Positions 41,501-50,352 of a stretch of DNA of 64,000 nucleotides are shown in pieces (position 1 is the first letter of the stretch; each line of letters begins with the position of its first letter). The DNA is from G963676095 sp963676095 (GTDB taxonomy: Bacteria; Bacteroidota; Bacteroidia; Bacteroidales; Prolixibacteraceae). The translations under genes and the position numbers were made by a program. Below the pieces are notes generated by a model. That model did no database searches and was not told the DNA's origin. It saw nothing but the letters and a program-made list of their open reading frames with translations. The stretch lies in the NCBI GenBank assembly GCA_963676095.1, contig OY781040.1, positions 4,774,001 through 4,838,000 on the forward strand, given 5' to 3'.

Positions 41501-41784
41501 GCTTCCCGGGCCAGATCGTTCATAACTGCTTTAAATTCACGGTTCCGGAAATCCATTGAGTACGTGTTCCTGTCTGTAATAATTTCCTGTCCGTAGCTGA
41601 ACCGGTAACCGGTTTGATTTTCCAACTGTTCAAAAATGCTGGTCAATCGTGCATTTTCAACTTTCAGATTAATATTCCTGTCTGAAGCTGTTCCTGTATC
41701 CGACCATCCGTAAGGGATGCAGAACAAGGAAAAAAGCAGGAATAATGTTGTTTTAACGACAAAATAATTTAATTTTGAAAACAT
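38509..41784 (-). CDS. SusC/RagA TonB-dependent receptor with N-terminal STN domain
   Basis: The 1091-aa protein has a signal peptide (to about residue 29), then an STN signalling domain (INLKVENARLTSIFEQLENQTGYRFSY, about 35-110), which links transport to FecR/ECF sigma control. A carboxypeptidase-like domain follows (VKGKVLDENGSPLPGVNIVEKGT), then the TonB box/plug with VVVGYGNQEKKDVTGSIA and the barrel ending in ARTYMIGLTLKF. It imports substrate captured by the SusD partner using TonB energy. The presence of the STN domain agrees with the fecR and ECF genes just upstream. Its start is the ATG at 41784. Confidence 0.95.
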   Translation of the reverse strand: MFSKLNYFVVKTTLFLLFSLFCIPYGWSDTGTASDRNINLKVENARLTSIFEQLENQTGYRFSYGQEIITDRNTYSMDFRNREFKAVMNDLAREAGLSYTISDRLVMVKKAMTVAGEEQVKTVKGKVLDENGSPLPGVNIVEKGTTNGTVTDIDGKFSLTLKGVSQTVVFSFIGYESVEKPATANLSIQMAPESRGLNEVVVVGYGNQEKKDVTGSIATLKPKNFKQGITTSADNLLQGKMAGVRIINSSGEPGGGVDVQIRGLGSIRSGSTPLFVVDGVPLSNNDVTPAGGSVGFGSSSSKNPLNFLNTSDIESINVLKDASAAAIYGARGSNGVVIITTKKGKKGEGTLTLNSYTAVSELPKKVDLLSADEYRKAVGESSAYNHGSGTDWQDEVFRQAITTNTELSFARQTDSGNYYASLGHIDQEGIIHNSNFKRISARLNAEESFLDNKRLTVKMNLAVSQMNENGIPSSDDAGSDGQLITHMLMANPTQPVFDSNGDYTNFNLTQNFNPVYLLYIYEDETSTFRAVGNIEASFRILNGLTYKINYAIDRASSERNTTIYKNETVINPSGIYDRQNLDNKSELIEHYLTYGFLNGKHKLDLLGGFSYQKFKTESSGFSIKGLNEKGVGVKPKYNPDYTSYTSSDISGSAQENELQSYFARVNYIFNAKYMLTASLRADGSTRFGEDKKYGYFPSFALGWNISEENFMAHTSFIDNLKIRASWGQTGNQEVPNKITKASYSLSSGNGYNLTQGTVTNGITINRTANPDLHWEVVTQYDFGVDFNLFGNKLYGSLDYYNKTTTDAILNIPSPVLSPTDNVWKNVDAKIINKGFEFSLGYNLINNNELKWSVDVNGTTLNNKIKDLPVSEMYSGSISGPGQSGVMANIYKSGYEIGAFYLLKHLGFDENGAEIFQDTNKDGSIDSNDRVIVEGALPNFTYGLNSQLTYKNFDFSFSVIGQSGAYLFNNTNFTAANINNLVSDRNVLKKYYDSGASSSNSPQISTYYLEKSDFIRLNSARLGYNFNTSTISWLSGFNIYLAGQNLLTITNYTGFDPLANAKKASDGNQSVGIDYTSYPNARTYMIGLTLKF

Positions 41785-41820
41785 GTTTTTAAGTATTGAT
41801 TAAAAAGTACTTGAATAAGG

Positions 41821-41844
41821 CCGTAGTTGTGGGCTCAACTACGG
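41821..41844. other. Hairpin between fecR and susC
   Basis: CCGTAGTTG (41821-41829) pairs with CAACTACGG (41836-41844), with a T7 run on the plus-strand side. For the leftward operon the T-run is on the wrong side, so this may be an mRNA-processing or stability hairpin that separates fecR from susC. A comparable hairpin lies at the same place in the second operon (61990-62011). Confidence 0.55.
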
Positions 41845-41889
41845 TTTTTTTGTTTTTTCCCGGGTCCTTTGGGCATAAGGCTTTCCGGT

Positions 41890-42837
41890 TTAGTTTTTAC
41901 AGCTTATTTCTTTACCATGTGTTTCCATTTTTAAGTTTGTGATGTAATTTATTTGTTGAAGAACTGATTCCAGTGTTGCTTCGCGGGCAATGAAAACCGT
42001 GGCCCGGAGGTTAAGCACTTGGGGACTGACCCGTACGGCTTCCATTCCAAATTTCTTTTCCACCAGGTCCAGAATGGTCTTCAGGCTTTGATCTGTCAGG
42101 GTGATATCCTGATTATACCAGGGACTGATATCTTCTTTGCTGACCCTGTTAACAGACAAATGGCCATCTTTAATAGAATAACCGGCCTCTTGCAAGGGTA
42201 CTAAATTTACACTTTCGCTGGCCGAGGCTACGTTCACCTTTCCCGTATGTACTGTTACCCGGTAACCGTCTGTTCCCATATGAATATTGAAAGATGTCCC
42301 CACTACTTTCGTTTTGATGGCTCCTGAAGTAATAATGAAAGGTTTTTCCGGGTTGTGGGCAACTTTAAAAAAGGCATTTCCTTTTCCCAGTTCAACTTCG
42401 CGGGATTTCATGTTGAAATCGTTATTGTAGCATATTCTTGTATCCGGGCTGAGGAAAATGACTGAACCATCCGGCAGTTTTAGCGAATCCATTTTTTCTC
42501 CGGTTTCCATACTGAATAGTTCTGTCTTGTAGGCAGGTTTCTGAAGCCAGAAGCTCAGTCCAACGATCAGGATTAGAGAAGCAGCAATGGAGATCCCCAC
42601 GCGAATCTGCCTGTAGCGTATCGTTTTCCGGTGATCCTGGATCTGGTGCCGGGAAACTTTTTGCCAGATGTCTGTAGCAATCTCGGCTTTGTTTCCCATC
42701 TGCTCCTCATCCCAATCCAGCTTTTGGCGGAAGTCTTCTGCAAACTTGTCGAGCAGGTGGCTTTCGCTGTCCGGGCTTTCATTTTCCAGATAGTTTTCAA
42801 TCAGCTTGTCCAGGCGGTGTCCTTTCTTATTCTTCAT
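41890..42837 (-). CDS. FecR-family anti-sigma factor
   Basis: The 315-aa protein has a cytoplasmic helical part (about 1-75), one transmembrane helix (VGISIAASLILIVGLSFWL, about 80-98), and the periplasmic FecR core: SLKLPDGSVIFLSPDTRICYNNDF...REVELGKGNAFFKVAHNPEKPFIITSGAIKTKVVGTSFNI. The C-terminal domain (ITLTDQSLKTILDLVEKKFG) is the Bacteroidota FecR-associated fold. It holds the ECF sigma factor until the SusC STN domain signals through it. It is 188 bp after the sigma gene and upstream of susC. Confidence 0.93.
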   Translation of the reverse strand: MKNKKGHRLDKLIENYLENESPDSESHLLDKFAEDFRQKLDWDEEQMGNKAEIATDIWQKVSRHQIQDHRKTIRYRQIRVGISIAASLILIVGLSFWLQKPAYKTELFSMETGEKMDSLKLPDGSVIFLSPDTRICYNNDFNMKSREVELGKGNAFFKVAHNPEKPFIITSGAIKTKVVGTSFNIHMGTDGYRVTVHTGKVNVASASESVNLVPLQEAGYSIKDGHLSVNRVSKEDISPWYNQDITLTDQSLKTILDLVEKKFGMEAVRVSPQVLNLRATVFIAREATLESVLQQINYITNLKMETHGKEISCKN

Positions 42838-43025
42838 GCATTTTTTTCGGTAAATTTCTACCCTTAAGTACCGGGTACAGGCCGATCGTACTATTCTGTT
42901 TTATTACGTTTCAATTACATTTGGATTAATGTAATTAATGCTTTTATGGATGGATTGAAAGAATGATCCCGGAACGGACCGGGAAAAACAATGGAAGAAT
43001 CAGAAAGATTTGTGCCCTTATCATT

Positions 43026-43553
43026 TCAGGACTCGTGAAGATCGGCCTTTAATTGTTTAAATGCCTGGGATAACTGGTTCTTTACTGTTTGTTTGGACAG
43101 ATTGAGATGGAGTGCAATTTCCTCAACCGGTAAGTTTTGTATTTTATTCATGCGAAGGATCGTCCCTCTTTTTTTCGGTAATTTACTGAGCGATTTTTCT
43201 AATTTATTCAGCAAGTCATGGTTTTGAATATCCTGGGAGTCCTGGATATAATCGTCAAATTTATCCTGCAGTACCTCCCGGTTCATTTTTTTATCCCGGT
43301 AATAATTGAAAATCTTAAATTTAACAGATTGAAAAAGATAACTTTCAATATTGTTTATCTGTATTTTATTCCATCTTTCCCAGAGATCGATGAAAATGTC
43401 CTGGACAATATTTTTAGATAATTCCCGGTCTGAAGTCATTTTGAAACTAAAAGCATACAACCTCTCCCAAAGTTGTAAAAAGATTGCTTCAAAAGCCTTG
43501 TGATCATCCTTTTTGTTATGGCGCGATACTTGGTTGCTATTTGAAAGTTCCAT
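43026..43553 (-). CDS. ECF-family RNA polymerase sigma factor
   Basis: The 175-aa protein has region 2 (FEAIFLQLWERLYAFSFKMTSDRELSKNIVQDIFIDLWERW, about 22-65) and region 4 (LSKLPKKRGTILRMNKIQNLPVEEIALHLNLSKQTVKNQLSQAFKQLKADL, about 120-172) with an HTH for the -35 element. ECF sigmas of this type in Bacteroidota activate the neighbouring SusCD genes when FecR releases them. It diverges from the hybrid two-component gene, with about 320 bp between the starts; in that gap I see no gene, only AT-rich promoter-type sequence. Confidence 0.93.
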   Translation of the reverse strand: MELSNSNQVSRHNKKDDHKAFEAIFLQLWERLYAFSFKMTSDRELSKNIVQDIFIDLWERWNKIQINNIESYLFQSVKFKIFNYYRDKKMNREVLQDKFDDYIQDSQDIQNHDLLNKLEKSLSKLPKKRGTILRMNKIQNLPVEEIALHLNLSKQTVKNQLSQAFKQLKADLHES

Positions 43554-43874
43554 GAATTAACAAATACAAATTTAATCCGGTTAAAAGTAACAACATTCAA
43601 TAGAAGGAAGCCTTTGGCAGTATTATCAATTAAAAAATTAATGATTAAGTTTTCTTTAAAATATGATTAACTGGCGTTTCACACTTTTACGAACGATGGG
43701 GGAGGACTTCCGGAATAAAGGACAGATAGAATTTATTTTCACCTTGGGCACTCTAATTCTGTGATGAGGCCAGTGTTTTTTCTCCCCTTCTTTTCACAAT
43801 AATATAATTTGGGCGTTACATTTCAGTAATATTTGACTTGTTCATTTACTGTTTATTATAACTGGTTTGCATTT
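43554..43874. other. Divergent intergenic region between ECF sigma and hybrid regulator
   Basis: This 320-bp AT-rich stretch separates two divergent regulators. I found no gene and no exact TTTG-N19-TAnnTTTG match. ATAATTTG near 43803-43810 is a near -7 element for the rightward gene. Binding sites for either regulator are expected here but cannot be defined by eye. Confidence 0.4.
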
Positions 43875-46800
43875 ATGAATTTGTCAAGGTTCTTTGCCCT
43901 GATTCTGGAAATTGCTTTTAATGTTTTTACTATTTATTCTTTTGGAGAGAAACGCCTTGAATTTGAAAAAATTACTGTCGATAATGGTTTATCAAGCAAT
44001 ACCGTTTTAAATATTGCGCAGGATCATGAAGGAAGGATCTGGTTTGCAACCTATAACGGATTGACTTATTTTGACGGGATTGATTATCATGAAGTGAAAA
44101 GCAGCTTTTCTTCAGAAGAAGGAAGACTGCCTAATGATAAGCCTGAAGATATTGTTGTTGACCGTTATGGTAATATTTGGGTGCTTTACGAAGGGAACCG
44201 GCTGGTAAAGTTATTGGATACTTCCGGGAGATGCAAGAAATACAGGGTTGATAATCAATCAGGAGAAAATAGTTTTTCTCTTGATCTTGATGATGGACAA
44301 AACCTGGTGCTGGCCGATAGTTTAGCTTATCTTGAATACGACAGGAATGCTGACAAGCTGGTGCCTTTCACGGGGCATTATACTTCCAAAAGAGTAATCC
44401 TGGAAAAAATAAAGGAACAGCTAAAGAAATACTATCCGGATGTTGAACCGTATTCTTTTTTTAAGGACAAGGAGAACCATGTGCTGTGGGTAAGCACCCT
44501 TAAATATGGCGTTATTAAGATACCGGACGGCGATTATTCCAGGCTTATTGATTACAGTACAAAATCTCCCGGAAATTCGGCTATATCCGGCAATGAGACC
44601 TATTGTGTTTTTGTCGATAAAAATGAAGTTGTGTGGGTCGGAACTAAAGACAACGGGGTGAATAAGGGGCTGGAAGTTACCACTTCTTTTAACACGTTGG
44701 GATTACCGGCACTGGGAATGCCGCATGGTGCGGTCCGTTCAATATGGGAAGACAATAAAGGACAATTATGGCTTGGAACTTATAACCATGGGATCTGGAT
44801 TTTTAAAGATAAGAAAACGTTACCGGTCCATTTCAGAAATGACCAGGACGATAAATGGAACTGGATCCGCTATATGTTTCAATGCAGTGACGGGACCATG
44901 TGGATAGGGACTTATGCCGGGCTCTGTGCTGTTGATCCGGTAACTTTAAAAACCCGTTATTTTGAGGAGGATCCGGGGAATGAAAGTACGATTTCGAAAA
45001 AGCGTATTTACAGCATTGTGGAGGATTCGAAACACAATCTTTTCGTGGGAGAGTGGGGGGCCCTGGATTATTATGACCGCCGGAAAAGAACGTTTACCCG
45101 CATTGATTCGCTATCGGATCTGAGGGACCAGCATATCCGTAAATTAATGCTGAGCAGCAAGGGGGACCTTTGGGTCGGAACGGAGAATAACGGGATCTTC
45201 GTTATTGATACGGCATCGTTTAACGTATTGAAACATTATTCTTATCAATCCCCGGCAGCAGGTGCTTCCTTAAGCAGCAACAGTGTTTTTGAGATTTGTG
45301 AAGATGGTGAGGGAAACATCTGGATTGGAACTTTTGGCGGTCTCAACTGCGTCGGAACAGACGGGAAAATGCGTTCCTTTCCTTATATTAACAGACAATT
45401 GCCATCTACCTTAATTTACCGGATCTTCCCGGGGAAGGATCAAAAACTTTGGTGCAGCACAATCAAAGGAATTGTCCGGATCGATATTGACCATGATTTT
45501 GTGAGGACCTATAATCATATGGATGGCGTGGATATTGCCGAATTTTCGGAAGGCGCCGGATTCAGGAACTTTAATAATAAAGTCTATTTTGGCGGTGTTA
45601 GCGGCATTTGCAGTTTCAGTACAGATTCTGTTCCTGTAAATTATTTTGTGCCTGATATTGTGCTGAACCGGCTGGATGTTGACGGAGAGAAGCGTCAGAT
45701 TTCAAACACGGCAGAAAGACTGGAACCTGTTCGGCTTTCTGCCTGGGAGCAGGATCTCTCGTTTCATATCCAGTCGATTTTGGTAAATAATCCATATAAA
45801 ACCCTGTTGGGCTGGAAGCTTATTCCAAAGGATAAGAATTTTCACATAGGGAACGGGCCTCAGGTTATCATAAATTATGACGGTTTGGCTTCGGGCCATT
45901 ATCGTTTGGTCGTAAAGGCTGCTAATGCCGACGGGATCTGGTCCCAAAGTAAATCATTATTATCTTTTACCATTGAGAAGCCTTTTTGGGAGGATTTCTA
46001 TTTCATTGTTATTCTTCTGTGTTTTATTGCGTCTGTAGCCGTGTTGGTTGCACAGTTCAGGCTGAAACAAATAAAAAGGAAAAATAAGCGGCTGGAAGAA
46101 CTGGTTGATAAGCGGACCCAGAAAATTGAGAAGCAGAAGATAGAACTGGAAAGAGCTAATGCAGAACTGGCACGGGAACATGAAAAGGTACTTTCACAAA
46201 AAGACCAGATACTGGCCCAGCGGGACCACTTGCTGGAGATTTATGACAAACTTGAAGAATCGAACCGGTTAAAAGAGAATTTTTTTACCAATATTTCCCA
46301 TGATATCCGTACTCCTTTGTCGTTGATCTATGCTCCGGTATGTGAAATCATAAAGGAGCAGCCCCCGGAAAGTCCTTTCAGGGAGAAACTGGAACTTATC
46401 CGTTCAAATACAAATTATATTATCCATTTATTGAATCAGGTCCTGGATAAAAAAAAGCTGGAAACAGGCGGATTGGAAAAGGTTTTTACCCGGGGAGATG
46501 TGGTTGCCCTTTGCCGTTCGACTGTATTGTCGTTTGAGGGTGAAGCGGCATCGAACAATATCAGGCTTTATTTCAACTCGAACCAGGCGGTCCTTAAGGT
46601 CCGGTTCGATTACGGAAAGCTTAAGCAAATTGTATTTAATATTTTATCGAATGCTTTAAAATTTACGCCGGGCGGAGGTGAAATCCATTGCAGCTTAACC
46701 GTTGAAGAAGAATCTGTAAAACTGGAAATTAGCGATACCGGGATTGGGATACCGGAAAGCCGGATCAAGTATATTTTTGACCGATATTACCAGGTGGGCA

Positions 46801-47822
46801 AAGCGAATAATCCCGGGAATAAAGGTGTCGGGATCGGACTTTCACTGGTTAAGGAGTTTGTCGATCTGCTGGGGGGAACAATCCAAGTTATCAGTAGTGA
46901 GGGAAAAGGGAGCTGCTTTACCGTTACTTTCCCTTACCAGGAGAATTTACAGGAAGCAGAGGCAGAGGATACCGAAGAAATAAGCATGGAGATTGTTCCC
47001 GATGCGGCATTGGAGGCCGATGCATTAACCGGGAAAAATCAGACTGCAGAAGACCTGGTATTGTTGGTCGAAGATAACGAAGATCTCCGGGACTATCTCC
47101 GGAATTATTTGTCGCGTTATTTTACGGTAACGGCTTTTGAAAACGGAAAGAAGGCATTAAAATTTATAAAGAAAAATCAGACGGTAAAGATTATCATTTC
47201 AGATTGGATCATGCCGGAAATGGATGGCATTGAATTATGCCGGGCAATCCGAAAGAAAAAGAGGTTGCGGTCTGTTCCTTTCATTCTGCTTACAGCCTTG
47301 AGCGATGTCGAGAATGAAAAGGAGGGATATTTCGCGGGCATTGACGATTTTATCTCAAAACCATTTGATCCGGAAATCCTGTATCTGAAAGTTTCCCGTT
47401 TGCTGGAGATGAACAGGACAATAAAGAATGAGACCCGGATAGACGGAATGACAGAGCCGAATAACGAGGCAGTCGAATCTTACGACGATAAAATGCTGAA
47501 GAGGATCATGTCGGTTGTCGAAAAGGAGTTTTCAAAGCCTGATTTTGATCCGGACATACTTGCCCGCGAGGTAGGATTAAGCCAGATGCAGCTATACCGG
47601 AAGCTGAAGGATATTAGCCAGATGACGCCTACTGAATTCATCCGTTCCGTGAGGATAAAACGGGCAAAACAGCTCCTCGAAGATGAGCGGATACTGATTA
47701 ATGAAATAAGCGATATGACCGGGTTTAACGATCCGAAATATTTCAGCCGGAGCTTTTCAAAAGAAGCTGGAATGAGCCCGTCACTATACAGGAAAACTTT
47801 TCTTGAAAAGGTTAAAGTTTAA
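43875..47822 (+). CDS. Hybrid two-component system regulator (HTCS) with propeller sensor
   Basis: From the ATG at 43875 the 1315-aa protein has an N-terminal signal/anchor. Two seven-bladed-type propellers follow, built of Reg_prop repeats (GRIWFATYNGL, GQLWLGTYNHGI, GTMWIGTYAGL, DLWVGTENNGI, GNIWIGTFGGL), then a Y_Y_Y domain (YDGLASGHYRLVVKAANADGIWS) and one membrane helix (FYFIVILLCFIASVAVLVAQF). Next are HisKA with FFTNISHDIRTPLSLI, HATPase with DTGIGIPES and GVGIGLSLVKEF, a receiver (LLVEDNEDLRD, Asp in IIISDWIMPEMDG, Lys in ISKPFD), and a C-terminal AraC HTH (SQMQLYRKLKDISQMTPTEFIRSVRIKRA). It senses a ligand in the periplasm and activates genes directly. The two genes after it are likely targets. 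A GTG- or ATG-start 14 codons earlier is less likely because it precedes the signal. Confidence 0.95.
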   Translation: MNLSRFFALILEIAFNVFTIYSFGEKRLEFEKITVDNGLSSNTVLNIAQDHEGRIWFATYNGLTYFDGIDYHEVKSSFSSEEGRLPNDKPEDIVVDRYGNIWVLYEGNRLVKLLDTSGRCKKYRVDNQSGENSFSLDLDDGQNLVLADSLAYLEYDRNADKLVPFTGHYTSKRVILEKIKEQLKKYYPDVEPYSFFKDKENHVLWVSTLKYGVIKIPDGDYSRLIDYSTKSPGNSAISGNETYCVFVDKNEVVWVGTKDNGVNKGLEVTTSFNTLGLPALGMPHGAVRSIWEDNKGQLWLGTYNHGIWIFKDKKTLPVHFRNDQDDKWNWIRYMFQCSDGTMWIGTYAGLCAVDPVTLKTRYFEEDPGNESTISKKRIYSIVEDSKHNLFVGEWGALDYYDRRKRTFTRIDSLSDLRDQHIRKLMLSSKGDLWVGTENNGIFVIDTASFNVLKHYSYQSPAAGASLSSNSVFEICEDGEGNIWIGTFGGLNCVGTDGKMRSFPYINRQLPSTLIYRIFPGKDQKLWCSTIKGIVRIDIDHDFVRTYNHMDGVDIAEFSEGAGFRNFNNKVYFGGVSGICSFSTDSVPVNYFVPDIVLNRLDVDGEKRQISNTAERLEPVRLSAWEQDLSFHIQSILVNNPYKTLLGWKLIPKDKNFHIGNGPQVIINYDGLASGHYRLVVKAANADGIWSQSKSLLSFTIEKPFWEDFYFIVILLCFIASVAVLVAQFRLKQIKRKNKRLEELVDKRTQKIEKQKIELERANAELAREHEKVLSQKDQILAQRDHLLEIYDKLEESNRLKENFFTNISHDIRTPLSLIYAPVCEIIKEQPPESPFREKLELIRSNTNYIIHLLNQVLDKKKLETGGLEKVFTRGDVVALCRSTVLSFEGEAASNNIRLYFNSNQAVLKVRFDYGKLKQIVFNILSNALKFTPGGGEIHCSLTVEEESVKLEISDTGIGIPESRIKYIFDRYYQVGKANNPGNKGVGIGLSLVKEFVDLLGGTIQVISSEGKGSCFTVTFPYQENLQEAEAEDTEEISMEIVPDAALEADALTGKNQTAEDLVLLVEDNEDLRDYLRNYLSRYFTVTAFENGKKALKFIKKNQTVKIIISDWIMPEMDGIELCRAIRKKKRLRSVPFILLTALSDVENEKEGYFAGIDDFISKPFDPEILYLKVSRLLEMNRTIKNETRIDGMTEPNNEAVESYDDKMLKRIMSVVEKEFSKPDFDPDILAREVGLSQMQLYRKLKDISQMTPTEFIRSVRIKRAKQLLEDERILINEISDMTGFNDPKYFSRSFSKEAGMSPSLYRKTFLEKVKV

Positions 47823-48010
47823 TTTTAGCCGGCATTAATGCAGGTTTTATCTACCTTTATAAATAAATTCGTCCACCTTTTGTTAAAAGTATCCACCATT
47901 ATCAGGGTATTTTGATCCAGGCCTGTTTCTTTTTCTCATATTTTTAGTCCCTTGATTTTAAAGGTTTAGGATTTGTCATGGCTGTGATGGTCCTTTAAAA
48001 ATAAATTATT

Positions 48011-48811
48011 ATGAGAAAGATTATTTGTTCTTTTTTTGTATTCGTAAGTGTTGTCTCCCTTACTTCGGCCCAGGAGTTAGCCTTTAAAGGAGGACATTCC
48101 CACAACGATTATCATCAGGCAAGGCCATTGCTGGAGGCCCTGGACCACGGTATGGTCAGTATAGAGGCCGATGTTTTTCTGCGTGAACATCAGATTCTGG
48201 TTGGTCACTCGGAGGAGGAGTTAAAACAAAACAGGACGTTGGATGGCCTGTACCTGGGACCACTTAGGAATATCATTGAACGGGAAGGAGAAAAATTTCG
48301 ACCCGTTATTTTACTGGTCGATATAAAAGACCGGGGGGAAGAAACCTACCAGGCGTTGAAACCCTTGCTGGCAAAATATTCCCGGATGTTGACAGAATAC
48401 AGGGATGGAAAAATAATAAAGCGCCAGGTTACGGTTATTTTATCCGGATCCCGGCCAATCGAAACGCTAAGGACCGAGAAACAGCGCTATGCATTTATAG
48501 ATGGCCGGTTGAATGGAAAAGACTGGAAGGATTCGCCTTCATTGATTCCATTGATTAGCGATGACTGGAACAGTTTTTTTTCGTGGAAAGGAAAAGGGAA
48601 CATTCCCGGGGATGAATATCAGAAATTGAAAGGCTTCGTTGATACTTGCCATAAAAACAATCAGATCATCCGCTTCTGGGGGATCCCGGATGCCCCGGGA
48701 GTAAGGGAGGATTACTGGAGCGTACTGGAAAAAGCGGGAGTTGACCTGCTTGGATGCGATTGCCCGGCCTGCCTGGAAAAATTTATAAATAAAAAGAGTC
48801 AGGAAAACTAA
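48011..48811 (+). CDS. Secreted GDPD/PI-PLC-like phosphodiesterase
   Basis: The 266-aa protein has a signal peptide (ending LTSAQ) and the start FKGGHSHNDYHQARPLLEALDHGMVSIEADVFLREHQILVGHSEEEL. This is the H-x-H/R...N...I-E-x-D-V...V-x-H pattern of glycerophosphodiester phosphodiesterases and their PI-PLC-like relatives (the Aim6-type branch), in which two His and acidic residues with a metal split a phosphodiester. It ends WGIPDAPGVREDYWSVLEKAGVDLLGCDCP, consistent with a TIM barrel. It acts in the periplasm or outside and probably releases an alcohol and a phosphomonoester. The phosphatase gene follows 9 bp later, suggesting sequential action. Confidence 0.82.
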   Translation: MRKIICSFFVFVSVVSLTSAQELAFKGGHSHNDYHQARPLLEALDHGMVSIEADVFLREHQILVGHSEEELKQNRTLDGLYLGPLRNIIEREGEKFRPVILLVDIKDRGEETYQALKPLLAKYSRMLTEYRDGKIIKRQVTVILSGSRPIETLRTEKQRYAFIDGRLNGKDWKDSPSLIPLISDDWNSFFSWKGKGNIPGDEYQKLKGFVDTCHKNNQIIRFWGIPDAPGVREDYWSVLEKAGVDLLGCDCPACLEKFINKKSQEN

Positions 48812-48820
48812 TTATAAGGT

Positions 48821-50344
48821 ATGAGATTGACAAGGATGTCCTTGCTTCTGATTGCGGCAGTTCTTTTTTGGGGGTGCAGTCATGAAGAAAGCAAGCAGGA
48901 AAAACTATATAAACGCCTGGTAGAAACAGAGTCAGAATATTGGAACAAAAATTCGACGGCGCAGAATCTGTTAAACCGGATTGAGAGTAAGAAAACCCAA
49001 ATCCTGTGGAGTACCAATTTTCACACGGCGGCTCCGGTTCCGGTGGGTGCAGTGGGCCCTGAAGAGTACACGGGCAAACTGAAGGGGATCCTCCAGAACG
49101 ATTCCATCGGGAGGGTCCTGAAAGCGGCTGTCAGAGATCATGTGAATGTCATCCTGGTTATCGGCGACGGCATGGGCAATATGCACATGGCCCTTCCGGT
49201 TTATATGCGTTACGCCGAGAAATCGAAAGAAGCGACCATGTTTGAGAAGATCATGAAGGAAGGATCGTGCGGGTATTCGTATACGGGGACCTCGGAAGGA
49301 CTGGTAACGGGATCTGCGGCTTCAGGGACGGCAATAGCCTGTGGCAAAAAGACCAGGATGAATATGGTTGGCGTAGACAGGGACGGTAACCCGATGGAAA
49401 GTGCACTGGCTGTAGCTAAAAGGGAGAATTACAAAACAGCACTGGTTACCGATGCCCCGGTAACAGATGCCACACCGGCTGTTTTTTACGCCCATAGCGC
49501 GGACCGGGACGCGGAGGACGGCATCGCCCACCAGCTTTATACGGGTAATATGGTTGATGTGATCCTTGGAGGCGGGGCGAACCATTTTCTTCCGCAAGGG
49601 AGCAGGCTGGCTGATTTTTATCCGGAAGAGAAAACCAATAACTTCGAATCGGTACGGGAAGACAGCCTTAATCTAATCCGGCTATTCAGGGAAAGGGGGT
49701 ATAATCTGGCCTTTAACCTGAAAGAGCTGAAAGCAGCTCCGGGTAACGGACCGTTGCTGGGACTGTTTGGACAGGGAGGCATGCCCGCTGTTATTGACCA
49801 CCCGAAAGAAGGGGATACGGTGCCTTACGTGGAGGATATGGCCCGGAAAGCACTTGAAATAATAGCTGCAGGGGGAGGGCCGTATTTTACGATGATCGAA
49901 TGCGGCCGTATTGACTGGGAGGCGCATGATAACGACGTTGATGCGGTTTATCAGGCCGTTGAAGATATGAACAGGGTCCTCCAGGTAGCGTATTCCTTTT
50001 ATGAAAAGGATCCCCGTCATACCTTGCTGGTTTTTACATCCGACCATGAAACCGGTGGCCTGGAAATAGCCTACCGGAAAATGCCCAAAGAAGAAGAGGA
50101 GACGGCAAAACTTTCAGATGGGGAAGTGTGGAAAAATATAACCAACCCGTTGGGATACGACGATTATGTAAAGATATTGAAGCGTCAGAACAAGACCGTT
50201 TCGTCCGTTCTTTCAGGATCGGGAAGTGTAGCAGAATTAAAGGAAAATGTAAAGAAGTATCTGGGTATCGCTTTATCTGATGAAGATGCAGAATTGATTT
50301 TTTACAGCAAACATGGGTACAAACGGTATAAAGAGAAAGAATAG
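48821..50344 (+). CDS. Alkaline-phosphatase-family lipoprotein, apparently C-terminally truncated
   Basis: The 507-aa protein has a lipoprotein signal (LLLIAAVLFWGC, Cys about residue 19), about 90 residues of leader, then the PhoA-family motifs VILVIGDGMG (metal Asp), LVTGSAASGTAIACGKKT (Ser nucleophile), VTDAPVTDATPAVFYAHS, MIECGRIDWEAHDND (metal D and H) and VFTSDHETGGLE (metal D and H). Two oddities stand out. The residue before the nucleophilic Ser is Gly, where PhoA has Asp. The C-terminal segment with the last metal-binding His (H-T-G/A motif) is missing: the chain ends at SKHGYKRYKEKE, 8 bp before the convergent next gene. It may be inactive or altered. It would release phosphate from the product of the preceding phosphodiesterase. 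Confidence 0.8.
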   Translation: MRLTRMSLLLIAAVLFWGCSHEESKQEKLYKRLVETESEYWNKNSTAQNLLNRIESKKTQILWSTNFHTAAPVPVGAVGPEEYTGKLKGILQNDSIGRVLKAAVRDHVNVILVIGDGMGNMHMALPVYMRYAEKSKEATMFEKIMKEGSCGYSYTGTSEGLVTGSAASGTAIACGKKTRMNMVGVDRDGNPMESALAVAKRENYKTALVTDAPVTDATPAVFYAHSADRDAEDGIAHQLYTGNMVDVILGGGANHFLPQGSRLADFYPEEKTNNFESVREDSLNLIRLFRERGYNLAFNLKELKAAPGNGPLLGLFGQGGMPAVIDHPKEGDTVPYVEDMARKALEIIAAGGGPYFTMIECGRIDWEAHDNDVDAVYQAVEDMNRVLQVAYSFYEKDPRHTLLVFTSDHETGGLEIAYRKMPKEEEETAKLSDGEVWKNITNPLGYDDYVKILKRQNKTVSSVLSGSGSVAELKENVKKYLGIALSDEDAELIFYSKHGYKRYKEKE

Positions 50345-50352
50345 TGTTTCTT

